This document shows positions 31,353-40,391 of a stretch of DNA of 64,000 nucleotides, in pieces. The notes under the pieces are model-generated. The model was given only the letters and a program-made list of their open reading frames with translations, was not told the origin of the DNA and did not search any database. Source of the DNA: Streptomyces sp. WM6386 (GTDB lineage: Bacteria; Actinomycetota; Actinomycetes; Streptomycetales; Streptomycetaceae); the NCBI RefSeq assembly GCF_000972385.1, contig NZ_JXTE01000041.1, forward strand, positions 13,417-77,416. The letters are read 5' to 3'. Made by a program: the position numbers and the translations under genes. Within the stretch, counting starts at the first letter, position 1. The number at the start of each line of letters is the position of its first letter.

Positions 31353-32594
31353 GTGGGCTCGGGAGGGCTGGAGTTGCCCCCTGGTGACGAGGGTCACGAG
31401 GGGAACTCCGCAGACGTCCCGCCCGGCACGGTGTCGCTGGCCCGGCCCATGGACGCCGCCGGCTCCATCGGGCCGGAGCTGGACTGGGACGCCGACGCCT
31501 GGAGCGAGGTGCGTACGCGCGCCCAGCGGGCCGGCCGGGCCTACATCTGGCTGAACCTCGTCGAACAGCGGCTGCGCGCGGTCGTGGCCGCTGTTCTGCG
31601 TCCCATCTACGAACCCGTCCACGGCGACGACTGGGTGGTCGCCGCCGCGGGACCGGCCGGCCAGGAGTGGGTGCAGCGCGCGGTCGCCGTACGCGAAGTC
31701 AGCCGCCGCAAGGGCTACTTGCTCGACCCGGCCGACGACAATGTCCTGAGCTTCCTCACGTTGCCGCAGCTGCGCGAGCTGATGGTGCAGCACTGGCCGT
31801 GCTTCGAGCCCTACTTCGACGAGCGCCGGGACGTCGAACTCGCCCTGGACGAGCTGGAAGTGACCCGGAACGTCGTCTCGCGCAACCGGGCCCTGTCCGA
31901 GGCCGTCCTGGGGCAGGCCGAGCGGGCCTCGGCGAAACTGCTGGAGATACTCGGCGCCGGCGGCGACGTGCCGTCCGCGCGCCGGCTCCCCGTGGACGCG
32001 GTCGAGGACCTCGTCGGCGACCGGTACGCGGACGTGGTCGCCGTCCACTCCGACCGGGTGCGGCTGCTGCGCCAGTTCCCCGCAGAGGACATCTTCGGCG
32101 GCGCCCGCCGCCTCGACGCCGTCGGCATCGGCCTCAACCTGCTCGTGCAGAACTTCTCCGGCCGCCGGCTGTTGCGCCTCGCCGAGGCCGGGTGCCGGGC
32201 GCGGCTGCTGTTCCTGAACCCGGCGTCCAGTGCCGTCAAACGGCGCGAGCGTGAACTCGGCATCAAGCGCGGTGAGTTGAGCCGTGCCGTCGAGATGAAC
32301 ATCCTGCACATGCGCCGGGTGCGGTCCCGGCTGCGCGACCCGGGCGCCTTCGAGATCCAGGTCTACGACGAGACACCGCGCTTCACCGCCTACCTCGTCG
32401 ACGGGGACGGCGCGGACGGGGTCGCGGTCGTGCAGTCCTATCTGCGGCGGTCGCGGGGCATGGAGGCGCCGGTGCTGGTGCTGCGCAACGGGAACAAGGT
32501 GGTCAAGCCGGGCGAGATCGACGACAGCGGACTCTTCCCGACCTACCGCGAGGAGTTCGAGACGTCTTGGGTGGATTCACGGCCGGTGTCCTGA
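31353..32594 (+). CDS. SAV2148-family HEPN-domain protein
   Basis: 413 residues from GTG 31353; an in-frame TTG at 31311 is the alternative. I recognise the family by its conserved N-terminus (GSGGLELPPGDEGHEG). The N-terminal half is helical and contains RELMVQH (Arg141-His147), which fits the R-x(4-6)-H signature of HEPN ribonucleases. The C-terminal half (~from 215) carries AGCRARLLFLNP and PRFTAYLV segments resembling phospholipase-D/DUF5919-like domains. RNA cleavage is known for HEPN proteins in general; here it is inferred. A DnaQ-type nuclease gene follows 97 bp downstream. Confidence 0.75.
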   Translation: MGSGGLELPPGDEGHEGNSADVPPGTVSLARPMDAAGSIGPELDWDADAWSEVRTRAQRAGRAYIWLNLVEQRLRAVVAAVLRPIYEPVHGDDWVVAAAGPAGQEWVQRAVAVREVSRRKGYLLDPADDNVLSFLTLPQLRELMVQHWPCFEPYFDERRDVELALDELEVTRNVVSRNRALSEAVLGQAERASAKLLEILGAGGDVPSARRLPVDAVEDLVGDRYADVVAVHSDRVRLLRQFPAEDIFGGARRLDAVGIGLNLLVQNFSGRRLLRLAEAGCRARLLFLNPASSAVKRRERELGIKRGELSRAVEMNILHMRRVRSRLRDPGAFEIQVYDETPRFTAYLVDGDGADGVAVVQSYLRRSRGMEAPVLVLRNGNKVVKPGEIDDSGLFPTYREEFETSWVDSRPVS

Positions 32595-32691
32595 AAGTTC
32601 CGTAAGCGGAACGCGGTCCTCTGATTGTCAGTGGCGCATGGGATCGTGGAGACCACTGGGGGAAAGCACCACCAAGAAGGGGGGCCGCCGC

Positions 32692-33414
32692 ATGGGCTGG
32701 CACCAGGAGCTGCTGATCGGCTTCGACCTGGAGACGACCGGAACCGATCCGCGCGAGGCGCGCATCGTCACGGGGGCCGTGATCGAGGTCAGGGCGGGAC
32801 AGCCCATAGGGCACCGCGAATGGCTGGCGGACCCGGGCGTGGAGATCCCCGCGGACGCGGTGGCGGTCCACGGGATCAGCAATGAACGTGCGGCCGCGGA
32901 GGGCCGCCCGGCCGACCAGGTCGCGGACGCCATCGCCGACGTCCTGACGACCTACTGGAAGACGGGCGTCCCGGTCGTCGCCTACAACGCGGCCTTCGAC
33001 CTGACCCTGCTCTCGGCGGAGCTGCGCCGCCACGGCCTGCCCTCGCTGCGGGACCGCCTGGGCGGCGTCGATCCGGCCCCGGTCGTCGACCCGTACACCA
33101 TCGACCGGTCCGTCGACCGCTACCGCCGCGGCAAGCGCAACCTCGAAGCGGTCTGCAGGGAGTACGGAGTCCCGCTCGACGCCGCCCACAACGCCTCGGC
33201 GGACGCCCTCGCCGCGGCCCGGCTCGCCCACGCGATAGCCGACCGCCACCCCAAGATCGCCTCTCTCGGCCCGGCGGAACTGCACCGCCGCCAGATCGAG
33301 TGGTACGCGCAGTGGGCGGCGGACTTCCAGAGCTTCCTGCGCCGCAAGGGCGAGGCGGACGCGGTGGTCGACGGGACGTGGCCCCTGCGGGAGTTGGCGG
33401 ACGAAACGGTCTGA
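32692..33414 (+). CDS. DnaQ-like 3'-5' exonuclease (DEDDh)
   Basis: 240 residues. The full DEDDh set is visible: Asp12 and Glu14 in GFDLETTG, Asp in AYNAAFDLTLL (~102) and His/Asp in HNASADALAAA (~165). It resembles the proofreading subunit of DNA polymerase III but stands alone, so a repair, RNA-trimming or single-strand exonuclease role is equally possible. Start ATG 32692 is preferred over 32638 because AAGGGGGG lies seven bases upstream and homologues begin MGWH. Confidence 0.88.
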   Translation: MGWHQELLIGFDLETTGTDPREARIVTGAVIEVRAGQPIGHREWLADPGVEIPADAVAVHGISNERAAAEGRPADQVADAIADVLTTYWKTGVPVVAYNAAFDLTLLSAELRRHGLPSLRDRLGGVDPAPVVDPYTIDRSVDRYRRGKRNLEAVCREYGVPLDAAHNASADALAAARLAHAIADRHPKIASLGPAELHRRQIEWYAQWAADFQSFLRRKGEADAVVDGTWPLRELADETV

Positions 33415-33452
33415 GCTCCGGTACGGCGCGTCGAGCTCAACGGGAGCGGAAC

Positions 33453-33494
33453 AGCGGGCCCGAGACAACGGGACCGGGCACTGCGGGGCCCGCT
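33453..33494. terminator. Hairpin between convergent genes
   Basis: AGCGGGCCC (33453-33461) and GGGCCCGCT (33486-33494) form a perfect 9-bp stem between the exonuclease gene and the convergent phosphotransferase gene. It could serve both directions. Confidence 0.5.
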
Positions 33495-33531
33495 CAGCGA
33501 GAAGCAGCGAGACCCGAACAGCGGGACCGGC

Positions 33532-34395
33532 TCAGAACGGATACCAGCGCACCGTCTCGTCCCCGTCCCGCAACGACGCCACCCGTCGCTCGAACTCGGC
33601 CAGCGCCTTCGGGTTGCTCGGGGCGTGCTGGGCCACCCAGGCGCAGCTCGCCGTCTCCCGGGCGCCCCGCAGCACGCCGCAGCCCTCCCACTCGCGTACG
33701 TCCCAGCCGTACGCCTCGGTGAAGGACTCGTAAGCCGCCGCGGGCATCCCGTAGCGGTCGCGGGACAGGGCCATCACCACCAGGTCGTGCTCGCGCAGGT
33801 CGGCGGAGAACGTCTCCAGGTCCACCAGGACCGGGCCGTCGGGGCCGATGTGCACATTGCGGGGGAGGGCGTCGCCGTGGATGGGGCCGGGCGGCAGCTG
33901 CGGGGTGAGTGCGGCCGCGGCCGCCGCGAAGCCGTCCCGGCGCTGTCGGAGGTACGCCGCGTCCGCGGGGTCGATCGCGTCACCCGCGAGACGCAGCCAG
34001 CGCTCGACCCCGCCCAGCAGCTCGCGGGGCGGAAGCGCGAAGGCGGGGGAGGGGAGAGCGTGGACCACCCGTAGGAGTTCGGCCAAATCCCGGGGCTCGG
34101 CGGGCCGTACGGGATCGGGCAGCCGGTGCCACACCGTCACCGGGTGCCCCTCGACGAGCAGCGCCTTCGGCTCGGCAGCCCGCACCGCCGGCACACCCGC
34201 CTCGGCGAGCCACACCGCGATGTCCAGCTCCCGGCGGGCCCGGTCCAGGAGCTCGGCGTCCCGGCCGACCTTGACGACCAGGTCACCGGCGGCGAACACC
34301 GCGTTCTCGCCCAGCGCGAGCAGCCGCGCCTCGTCGGCCGGCCCGGGCAGCACTCCCGCCGCGGCCAGTACGTCCCGCGCCCGTGCCTCGTCCAT
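33532..34395 (-). CDS. APH-family (aminoglycoside/choline kinase fold) phosphotransferase
   Basis: 287 residues. Nucleotide-loop region AVFAAGDLVVKVGRD with the Lys of the ATP site, catalytic loop GPIHGDALPRNVHI and metal-binding VLVDLETFS, so unlike the homologue at 16574 the catalytic residues are intact. The substrate is unknown; most such Streptomyces genes act on small metabolites. Start ATG 34395 with GGGAGG seven bases upstream. Divergent from the sugar ABC operon. Confidence 0.82.
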   Translation of the reverse strand: MDEARARDVLAAAGVLPGPADEARLLALGENAVFAAGDLVVKVGRDAELLDRARRELDIAVWLAEAGVPAVRAAEPKALLVEGHPVTVWHRLPDPVRPAEPRDLAELLRVVHALPSPAFALPPRELLGGVERWLRLAGDAIDPADAAYLRQRRDGFAAAAAALTPQLPPGPIHGDALPRNVHIGPDGPVLVDLETFSADLREHDLVVMALSRDRYGMPAAAYESFTEAYGWDVREWEGCGVLRGARETASCAWVAQHAPSNPKALAEFERRVASLRDGDETVRWYPF

Positions 34396-34628
34396 CGTCC
34401 GCCTCCCTCTCCTCGGCCCTGTCCGTGCCGGATGTCCCGGATATGCCGATGTGCTCGTGCACACGGCGTCGACTTCCCGCCATCCGTCGGCCAGTCTCGC
34501 ATTCGTACAGGTCGGACGGTGTGCGCGGTGCCTTGACGACCCGTAACCCCTTCACGACCATGACGGAGGCCCACCGGGGGCGGGGCCTGGCCGGTCCCCG
34601 TCACGAGCCGTGCGAAGGAGCCGATCAC

Positions 34629-35564
34629 GTGACAACGGTGACCGTGACCAAGCGGTCGACGCGGGGTGCGCCACGCGCCGGCGGGGACCGGCGGGTGGTG
34701 GACCGCGGGGCCTGGTTCCTGGTGCTGCCCGCGCTGATCCCCATCCTGGTGCTGAGCGTCGGGCCGTTGCTGTACGGCATCCTGCTGGCGTTCACGGACG
34801 CCCAGTCCGGCCGGACCCGGTCCACGCAGTGGATCGGCACCCTCAACTTCCAGGACCTGCTCCACGACACGCTGTTCTGGGAGTCGTTCCGGATCGGCCT
34901 GGTGTGGGCCGTCGGGGTGACCGTGCCGCAGTTCCTGCTCGCCCTCGGTCTCGCCCTGCTCCTCAACCAGGACCTGCGGCTGAGATGGCTGGCCCGGGCG
35001 CTGGCGATCATCCCGTGGGCCATGCCCGAGGTCGTCGTCGGTGTGATGTGGCGCCTCGTCTACAACCCGGACGCCGGCGTCCTCAACGAGGCCCTTCGCG
35101 ACCTCGGCCTCGGTGACGGCCGTGACTGGCTCAGCGGTCTGGGCACCGCCCTGCCCGCGGTGGTCGTCGTCGGCATCTGGGCCGGCATGCCGACCACCAC
35201 GGTCGCCCTGCTCGCGGGCCTGCAGAACACCCCGCGCGAACTGCACGAGGCGGCGGCGGTCGACGGAGCCGGTGCCTGGCGGCGCTTTCGGACGGTCACC
35301 TGGCCTGCTCTGAGGCCGGTCGCCCTCGCCATGGTCGCCCTCAACCTGATCTGGAACTTCAACTCCTTCGCCCTCGTGTACGTGCTCACCAGCGGCGGAC
35401 CCGGCGGCCGCACCCGGCTGCCCATGCTCTTCGCCTACGAGGAGGCCTTCCGCTACGGGCAGTTCGGGTACGCGGCGGCCATGGGATGCGTGATGGTCGC
35501 GGTGATCTCCCTCCTCCTCGCCGTCTTCCTGGTGGGCCGGATCAGGGGCGGTGGCGAGGCATGA
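34629..35564 (+). CDS. Sugar ABC importer permease (MalF/UgpA type)
   Basis: 311 residues with six membrane helices (first: GAWFLVLPALIPILVLSVG) and the coupling motif ELHEAAAVDGAGAWRRFRTV (EAA loop) near residue 215. First gene of a three-gene carbohydrate uptake operon. Start GTG 34629 with GAAGGAG eight bases upstream. There is no ATPase gene; in Streptomyces such importers commonly share the ATPase MsiK encoded elsewhere. Confidence 0.93.
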   Translation: MTTVTVTKRSTRGAPRAGGDRRVVDRGAWFLVLPALIPILVLSVGPLLYGILLAFTDAQSGRTRSTQWIGTLNFQDLLHDTLFWESFRIGLVWAVGVTVPQFLLALGLALLLNQDLRLRWLARALAIIPWAMPEVVVGVMWRLVYNPDAGVLNEALRDLGLGDGRDWLSGLGTALPAVVVVGIWAGMPTTTVALLAGLQNTPRELHEAAAVDGAGAWRRFRTVTWPALRPVALAMVALNLIWNFNSFALVYVLTSGGPGGRTRLPMLFAYEEAFRYGQFGYAAAMGCVMVAVISLLLAVFLVGRIRGGGEA

Positions 35565-36394
35565 GGACCAGCACCACGGGCCGCGTCGGACAGTACGCCG
35601 CCCTGCTCGCGTATCTCGTCTTCCTCGCGTTCCCGTTCCTCTGGCTACTCTCCACCGCGTTCAAGCCGCCCCGGGAACTGGGCAGTCTGCACCCGACCTG
35701 GATCCCCGAGGACCCCACCCTCGACAACTTCCGGCAGGCCTTCGACGAACAGCCCCTGCTGCGCGCCGCGGGCAACTCCCTGCTCGCCGCGCTCGGCGCC
35801 GCCCTCGTCGCCGTACTGATCGCGACCCCGCTGGCGTACGTCATGGCCCGGCACCGCACCCTGTTCGCGCGGGCGGCGACCGGCTGGGTGGTGGTCAGCC
35901 AGGCGTTCCCGCTGGTGCTGGTGATCATCCCGCTGTTCCTCGTGCTGAAGAACCTTCAGCTGATCAACTCGCTGTTCGGGCTGGTGCTGGTGTACGTCGT
36001 GTGGGCGCTGCCGTTCGCGCTGTGGATGCTCGTCGGCTACGTCCGGGCGGTGCCCGTCGAACTGGAGGAGGCGGCGGCCGTCGACGGGGCCGGGAAGTTG
36101 CGGACGCTGGTGTCGGTGACCGCGCCGCTGCTGGCGCCGGGGATCGTGGCGACGGCACTGTTCGCGTTCATCACGGCGTGGAACGAGTTCTTCTTCGCGC
36201 TGGTCCTGCTGAAGACCCCGGAGAAACAGACCCTGCCGGTCGTCCTCACCCACTTCATCGGCGCGGAGGGCGTCGCCGATCTGGGCCCGCTGGCCGCCGC
36301 CGCGTTCCTGGCGACCCTGCCCTCCCTGGTCGTCTTCGCCCTCATCCAGCGGCGGATCACGAGCGGCATGCTGACCGGGGCGGTGAAGAGCTGA
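35561..36394 (+). CDS. Sugar ABC importer permease (MalG/UgpE type)
   Basis: 277 residues with six membrane helices and the EAA loop ELEEAAAVDGAGKLRTLVSV near residue 170; ends with the typical ITSGMLTGAVKS. The start ATG overlaps the stop of the previous gene (ATGA). Forms the channel with the 34629 product. Confidence 0.94.
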   Translation: MRTSTTGRVGQYAALLAYLVFLAFPFLWLLSTAFKPPRELGSLHPTWIPEDPTLDNFRQAFDEQPLLRAAGNSLLAALGAALVAVLIATPLAYVMARHRTLFARAATGWVVVSQAFPLVLVIIPLFLVLKNLQLINSLFGLVLVYVVWALPFALWMLVGYVRAVPVELEEAAAVDGAGKLRTLVSVTAPLLAPGIVATALFAFITAWNEFFFALVLLKTPEKQTLPVVLTHFIGAEGVADLGPLAAAAFLATLPSLVVFALIQRRITSGMLTGAVKS

Positions 36395-37674
36395 TGCGAA
36401 GGCGATGGATTACAGCCCTGTGCCTGACCCTGCTGCTCACCTCCTGCACCGGCGGCGGTGACAGCGACGACGACGGCACCGTCACCCTGCGCTTTCAGTC
36501 CCTGGCCTGGCAGGAGGAGTCCGTCGAGGCGAACCGGCAACTGGTGAAGGAGTGGAACGCGACCCACCCCGGCACCAAGGTCGAGTACGTCCAGGGCAGT
36601 TGGGACAGCGTCCACGACCAGCTCCTCACCTCCTTCGAGGGCGGCGAGGCGCCGGACATCATCCATGACGCCTCCGACGACCTGGCGGACTTCGCGTACG
36701 GCGGCTATCTCGCCGACCTGACCGACCTGCTGCCCGCCCGGCTCAAGTCGGACATCCCGCAGCGGAGTTGGGACACGACGACCTTCGGCGGCGGTGTCTA
36801 CGGTGTGCCCTTCCTCCAGGAACCGCGGGTGCTGATCGCCAACGCCACGTGGCTGAAGGAGTCCGGCGTACGGATCCCCACACCCGACGACCCCTGGACC
36901 TGGCCGGAGTTCCGGCAGATCACCGACGAGTTGAGCGGCGACGGGAAGTACGGCGTCGCCTGGCCGCTCAAGGAGCCCGTCTCGGCCACGCTCAACCTGT
37001 CCCTGTCGGCGGGCGGGCAGCTCTTCCACCGGGGCTCCGACGGCAAGGTGACGATCCGGTTCCAGGAGGGCGACCAGGTCGTGCCGCGCACCGTCCACGA
37101 CCAGGCGAACACCGACCACAGCGCCTCGCCCACCACCCTCGGCAGCGGCGGCTCGGACACTCTGCCCGGCTTCTTCGGCGGCAAGTACGCGATGGTCCCG
37201 CTCGGCTTCTCCTACCGCCAGCAGATCGTCCAGCAGGCACCGAAGGGCTTCGACTGGCAGGTACTGCCCGCCCCGGCCGGCGCCGACGGACTCAGTCAGG
37301 GCGTCAGCCCGCAGACGCTCTCCGTCGCTGAGGACAGCCCCCACAAGAAGGAGGCCGTCGAGTTCGTCGACTTCCTGCTCCAGCCGAAGAACATGGTGCG
37401 CCTCGCGCTGGGCGACTGGATGCTGCCCACCGGCGCCGAGGCACTGAAGGACCCGGCCCTGCGCACCAGCAAGAACGACTGGGCCACGGGGACCGCGCTC
37501 GCCGGCCGGCTGCGCTCGGCTCCCGCCCAGTCCGTGCGCGGCTACCCCGAGTGGAAGGACAAGGTCGCCACGCCCGCCTTCCAGGAGTACTACAGCGGGG
37601 CGATCGGACTCGACGAGCTGCGTGAGCGGCTGGAGAAGGACGGCAATCTGGTGCTCGCCCGCTATCAGCGCTGA
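36394..37674 (+). CDS. Sugar ABC importer substrate-binding lipoprotein (family 1)
   Basis: 426 residues. Lipobox LTSC with Cys18 after a short signal (RRRWITALCLTLLL). The mature part shows the solute-binding pattern: VKEWNATHPGTKVEYV, APDIIHDASDD, YGVPFLQEPRVLIAN and, late, EAVEFVDFLLQPKN. It binds an oligosaccharide or related sugar; which is unknown. The start overlaps the preceding stop by one base (TGATG). A strong terminator follows at 37819. Confidence 0.92.
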   Translation: MRRRWITALCLTLLLTSCTGGGDSDDDGTVTLRFQSLAWQEESVEANRQLVKEWNATHPGTKVEYVQGSWDSVHDQLLTSFEGGEAPDIIHDASDDLADFAYGGYLADLTDLLPARLKSDIPQRSWDTTTFGGGVYGVPFLQEPRVLIANATWLKESGVRIPTPDDPWTWPEFRQITDELSGDGKYGVAWPLKEPVSATLNLSLSAGGQLFHRGSDGKVTIRFQEGDQVVPRTVHDQANTDHSASPTTLGSGGSDTLPGFFGGKYAMVPLGFSYRQQIVQQAPKGFDWQVLPAPAGADGLSQGVSPQTLSVAEDSPHKKEAVEFVDFLLQPKNMVRLALGDWMLPTGAEALKDPALRTSKNDWATGTALAGRLRSAPAQSVRGYPEWKDKVATPAFQEYYSGAIGLDELRERLEKDGNLVLARYQR

Positions 37675-37746
37675 GGCAATGCGGTGGTCGAGCGACCCCG
37701 CCAGCACGCCCTTCAACAGGCCTCACCTGTCCATGTGGTGACCTCC

Positions 37747-37784
37747 CCCGTGATCGAACCCCGTGGTGGAACCCGTGATCGAAC
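37747..37784. repeat. Three tandem ~13-bp repeats after the sugar operon
   Basis: CCCGTGATCGAAC, CCCGTGGTGGAAC and CCCGTGATCGAAC follow one another downstream of the lipoprotein gene and before the shared terminator. No function is apparent. Confidence 0.5.
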
Positions 37785-37818
37785 AACCGTGTTCGACCGG
37801 AGACTAGAGGAGGCAGGC

Positions 37819-37857
37819 GAAGGCCCGTTGGTTCCCCCGGGACACCAACGGGCCTTC
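37819..37857. terminator. Bidirectional terminator between the sugar operon and the MMPL gene
   Basis: A perfect 14-bp stem, GAAGGCCCGTTGGT (37819-37832) with ACCAACGGGCCTTC (37844-37857), and an 11-base loop lie between two convergent genes. Confidence 0.85.
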
Positions 37858-37872
37858 AGTCAACGGGCGGAA

Positions 37873-40137
37873 TCAGACAGGGACGCGATCGCCCTCGTCG
37901 TCCCGCGCCGACTGCACCACGGCCTCGGGCGCCTCGTCGTGCGTGAGGTCCGGCAGCCGGTTCAGCCACTTCGGCAGATACCAGTTGCGCTCACCGAGCA
38001 GTGCCATGACCGCGGGCAGCAGCACACCCCGGATGATCGTCGCGTCGATGAGCACCGCGGCCGCCAGGCCCACACCCATCTGCTTCATGGACTGCATGGA
38101 CAGCGTGCCGAAGATCCCGAACACGGCGACCATGATGACCGCGGCACTGGTGACGACACCGGCGGTGGTGACCACACCGTGCTGGATCGCGTCCTTCGTC
38201 GTACGGCCGCGCAGCCGGGCCTCGCGGATCCGGGAGACCACGAACACGTGGTAGTCCATCGACAGGCCGAACAGGATCACGAAGAGGAACAGCGGCAGCC
38301 AGCTGATGATGGCGCCCACACCCTCCGCGCCCACCAGGGACGCGCCCCAGCCGTGCTGGAAGACGGCGACGAGGATGCCGTACGCCGCACCCACCGACAG
38401 CAGGTTCAGCACGATCGAGGTGATCGCGATCGTCAGCGAGCGGAACGACAGCAGCATCAGCAGGAAGGCGAAGACCACGACGAACGCGAAGACCGGGACG
38501 ACCGCGCCGGTCAGCTGGTCGTTGAAGTCGTTCGAACCGGCCACCTGTCCGGTGATCGGCGCCTGCAGACCGTCCACCTTGCCGAGCGTGGCGGGCCGCA
38601 CCTCGTCCCGCAGCTTCTCCAGGCTCTCGCCCGCCTTGTCGAGGTCGGAGCCGCCGACCAGCGGGACGTACACGAAGGCGAGGTTCTGCGCGTCGTGCAG
38701 CTTGATCTCCACCGGGCCGCGCGAGGCACCCGAGGCGATCGCCTCCTGCTTGAAGGCGGCCAGCGCGTTCGTCACCTCCGCAGCGTTGATGTCGTCCGCC
38801 TTGACGATCACCTCGGCGGGCTCCGAGCCGCCCGGGAAGGCCTCGTTGACCCGGTCGTAGGTCTGCACGATCGGCAGCGAGTCGCCGAACTCCTGGTCCA
38901 GCGTGAGGTTCTGGGTCTTCATGCCGACCGCGGGAGCCGCGATCGCGAGCAGCACACCGGCCGCGACGACGACCGAGACCATGGGACGCTTCAGCACGCC
39001 GCCGAGGACGGCCGTCCAGAACCGGCTCTCCCGGTTGACGCGCCCGCGGTTGCGGCGAAGGCGGCTCTCCGGGTGGAGGAAGGGGATCTTGCCCTTCTCG
39101 ACCCGGTGGCCCAGCAGCGACAGCACCGCCGGCAGCACGGTCACCGAACCGACCATGGCGACAGCGACGACGATCAGCGAAGCCAGGCCCATCGCCTCGA
39201 AGTCGGCGATCCCCGTGAAGAGCATGCCGGCCATCGCCACACACACCGTGACACCGGAGACGATGATCGCGCGGCCACTGGTGGCGGCGGCTATGCGCAG
39301 GGCCGTCTCGGCGTCCCGGCCGGCCTCGCGCTCCTCGCGCTCACGGCGCAGATAGAACAGGCAGTAGTCGACGCCGACGGCCAGACCGACCAGCAGCATC
39401 ACCGAGTTGGCGACATCGCCCATCGGCATCACATGGCTGACGATGCCCATCAGACCCATCGTCGCCATGATCGCGGTGATCGCCAGCAGCACCGGCACCA
39501 GCGCCGCCACCAGGGCACCGAAGGCCACGAGCAGAATGCCGAGGGCCACGGGCAGGGCGGAGTACTCGGCCTTCTCGAAGTCGTCGCCGAACGCGTCGTC
39601 GAACGTCTTCTGCATGCTGGCGCTGCCGATCTCCTCGATCCGTACCGAGGAGTGGTCCTGCTGCACCTTCTTGACCGCGTTCAGCACCGGCTCGACCCGC
39701 TCGGCCGCGGTCTCCGCGTCGCCGCGCATGTCGAACTGCACCAGCGCGCTGCGGCCGTCCTTCGAGATCGTGTCGGCGGTGTACGGCGACTGGACGTCCG
39801 TGACCTTCCCGGTCGCGTCGACGGCCTTGACGACCGCGTCCACGGCGGCCCGGAACTCGGCGTCCGTCGCCGTCAGCCCGCTGCCCTTCGCCTGGACGAG
39901 GACCGTCTCACCGGCCGGTTCCTCGATGTCGGCGTCCTTGATGATCGTCGCGGCGGTGTGCGTCTCGCCCTTCAGGCCTTCGCTCTCGTCGACGTCGACC
40001 CGGCCCGCCGCCGAACCGAGTCCCATCGCCAGGACCACGAACAGCACCCAGATGCCGACCGCCGCCCAGCGATGCCGGGCGCTCCAGCCGCCGGCCCGGG
40101 CCGCGAGGCCCCGCACGCGTGTTTCTCCGTTCCCCAT
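37873..40137 (-). CDS. MMPL/RND-family membrane transporter
   Basis: 754 residues from ATG 40137 (GGGGG upstream). Twelve or so membrane helices in two repeats: one near the N-terminus (WAAVGIWVLFVVLAMGLG), an extracytoplasmic domain (~60-200), a cluster at ~200-370 with VGLAVGVDYCLFYLRRE, a second extracytoplasmic domain (~420-540) and a second cluster with LFGLSMDYHVFVVSRIRE. These paired GxDY..F.R motifs are the proton-relay segments of MMPL proteins such as mycobacterial MmpL3. Substrate lipid or metabolite unknown. No regulator adjacent. Confidence 0.92.
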   Translation of the reverse strand: MGNGETRVRGLAARAGGWSARHRWAAVGIWVLFVVLAMGLGSAAGRVDVDESEGLKGETHTAATIIKDADIEEPAGETVLVQAKGSGLTATDAEFRAAVDAVVKAVDATGKVTDVQSPYTADTISKDGRSALVQFDMRGDAETAAERVEPVLNAVKKVQQDHSSVRIEEIGSASMQKTFDDAFGDDFEKAEYSALPVALGILLVAFGALVAALVPVLLAITAIMATMGLMGIVSHVMPMGDVANSVMLLVGLAVGVDYCLFYLRREREEREAGRDAETALRIAAATSGRAIIVSGVTVCVAMAGMLFTGIADFEAMGLASLIVVAVAMVGSVTVLPAVLSLLGHRVEKGKIPFLHPESRLRRNRGRVNRESRFWTAVLGGVLKRPMVSVVVAAGVLLAIAAPAVGMKTQNLTLDQEFGDSLPIVQTYDRVNEAFPGGSEPAEVIVKADDINAAEVTNALAAFKQEAIASGASRGPVEIKLHDAQNLAFVYVPLVGGSDLDKAGESLEKLRDEVRPATLGKVDGLQAPITGQVAGSNDFNDQLTGAVVPVFAFVVVFAFLLMLLSFRSLTIAITSIVLNLLSVGAAYGILVAVFQHGWGASLVGAEGVGAIISWLPLFLFVILFGLSMDYHVFVVSRIREARLRGRTTKDAIQHGVVTTAGVVTSAAVIMVAVFGIFGTLSMQSMKQMGVGLAAAVLIDATIIRGVLLPAVMALLGERNWYLPKWLNRLPDLTHDEAPEAVVQSARDDEGDRVPV

Positions 40138-40301
40138 GACGGGCTTGCCCCCTTGATCGACGTGACGGCCCCCTGCCGCCACCAGACGATGGCGACCCGT
40201 GCCGCACACCGTTCGATTCGAAGGTATGGCGCGGATAAAGCCATCTCGTCGTTCTGCCTGGTGAAGTGAGGTGGGCGGGATCGTCCGCTCGGACCCCCCG
40301 G

Positions 40302-40325
40302 ACCCTCCTCACTGAGGAGGAGGGT
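40302..40325. terminator. Small hairpin in the MMPL-DUF1697 divergent region
   Basis: ACCCTCCTC (40302-40310) and GAGGAGGGT (40317-40325) pair with a 6-base loop. It lies between two divergent starts, so a regulatory rather than terminating role is possible. Confidence 0.3.
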
Positions 40326-40391
40326 GACCCTTACACCTAACGGCGGCTCTGCGGGGAGGCCATCGGGGAGAGGCCGCCCTAGGGTGTGCCC

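Noticed and set aside
34533..34560. TTGACG as a -35 box for the sugar operon
   Set aside because: No acceptable -10 sequence at 16-18 bp spacing.
37684..40269. 861-codon plus-strand frame opposite the MMPL gene
   Set aside because: His/Asp/Arg-rich antisense shadow; the minus-strand frame has complete MMPL motifs.
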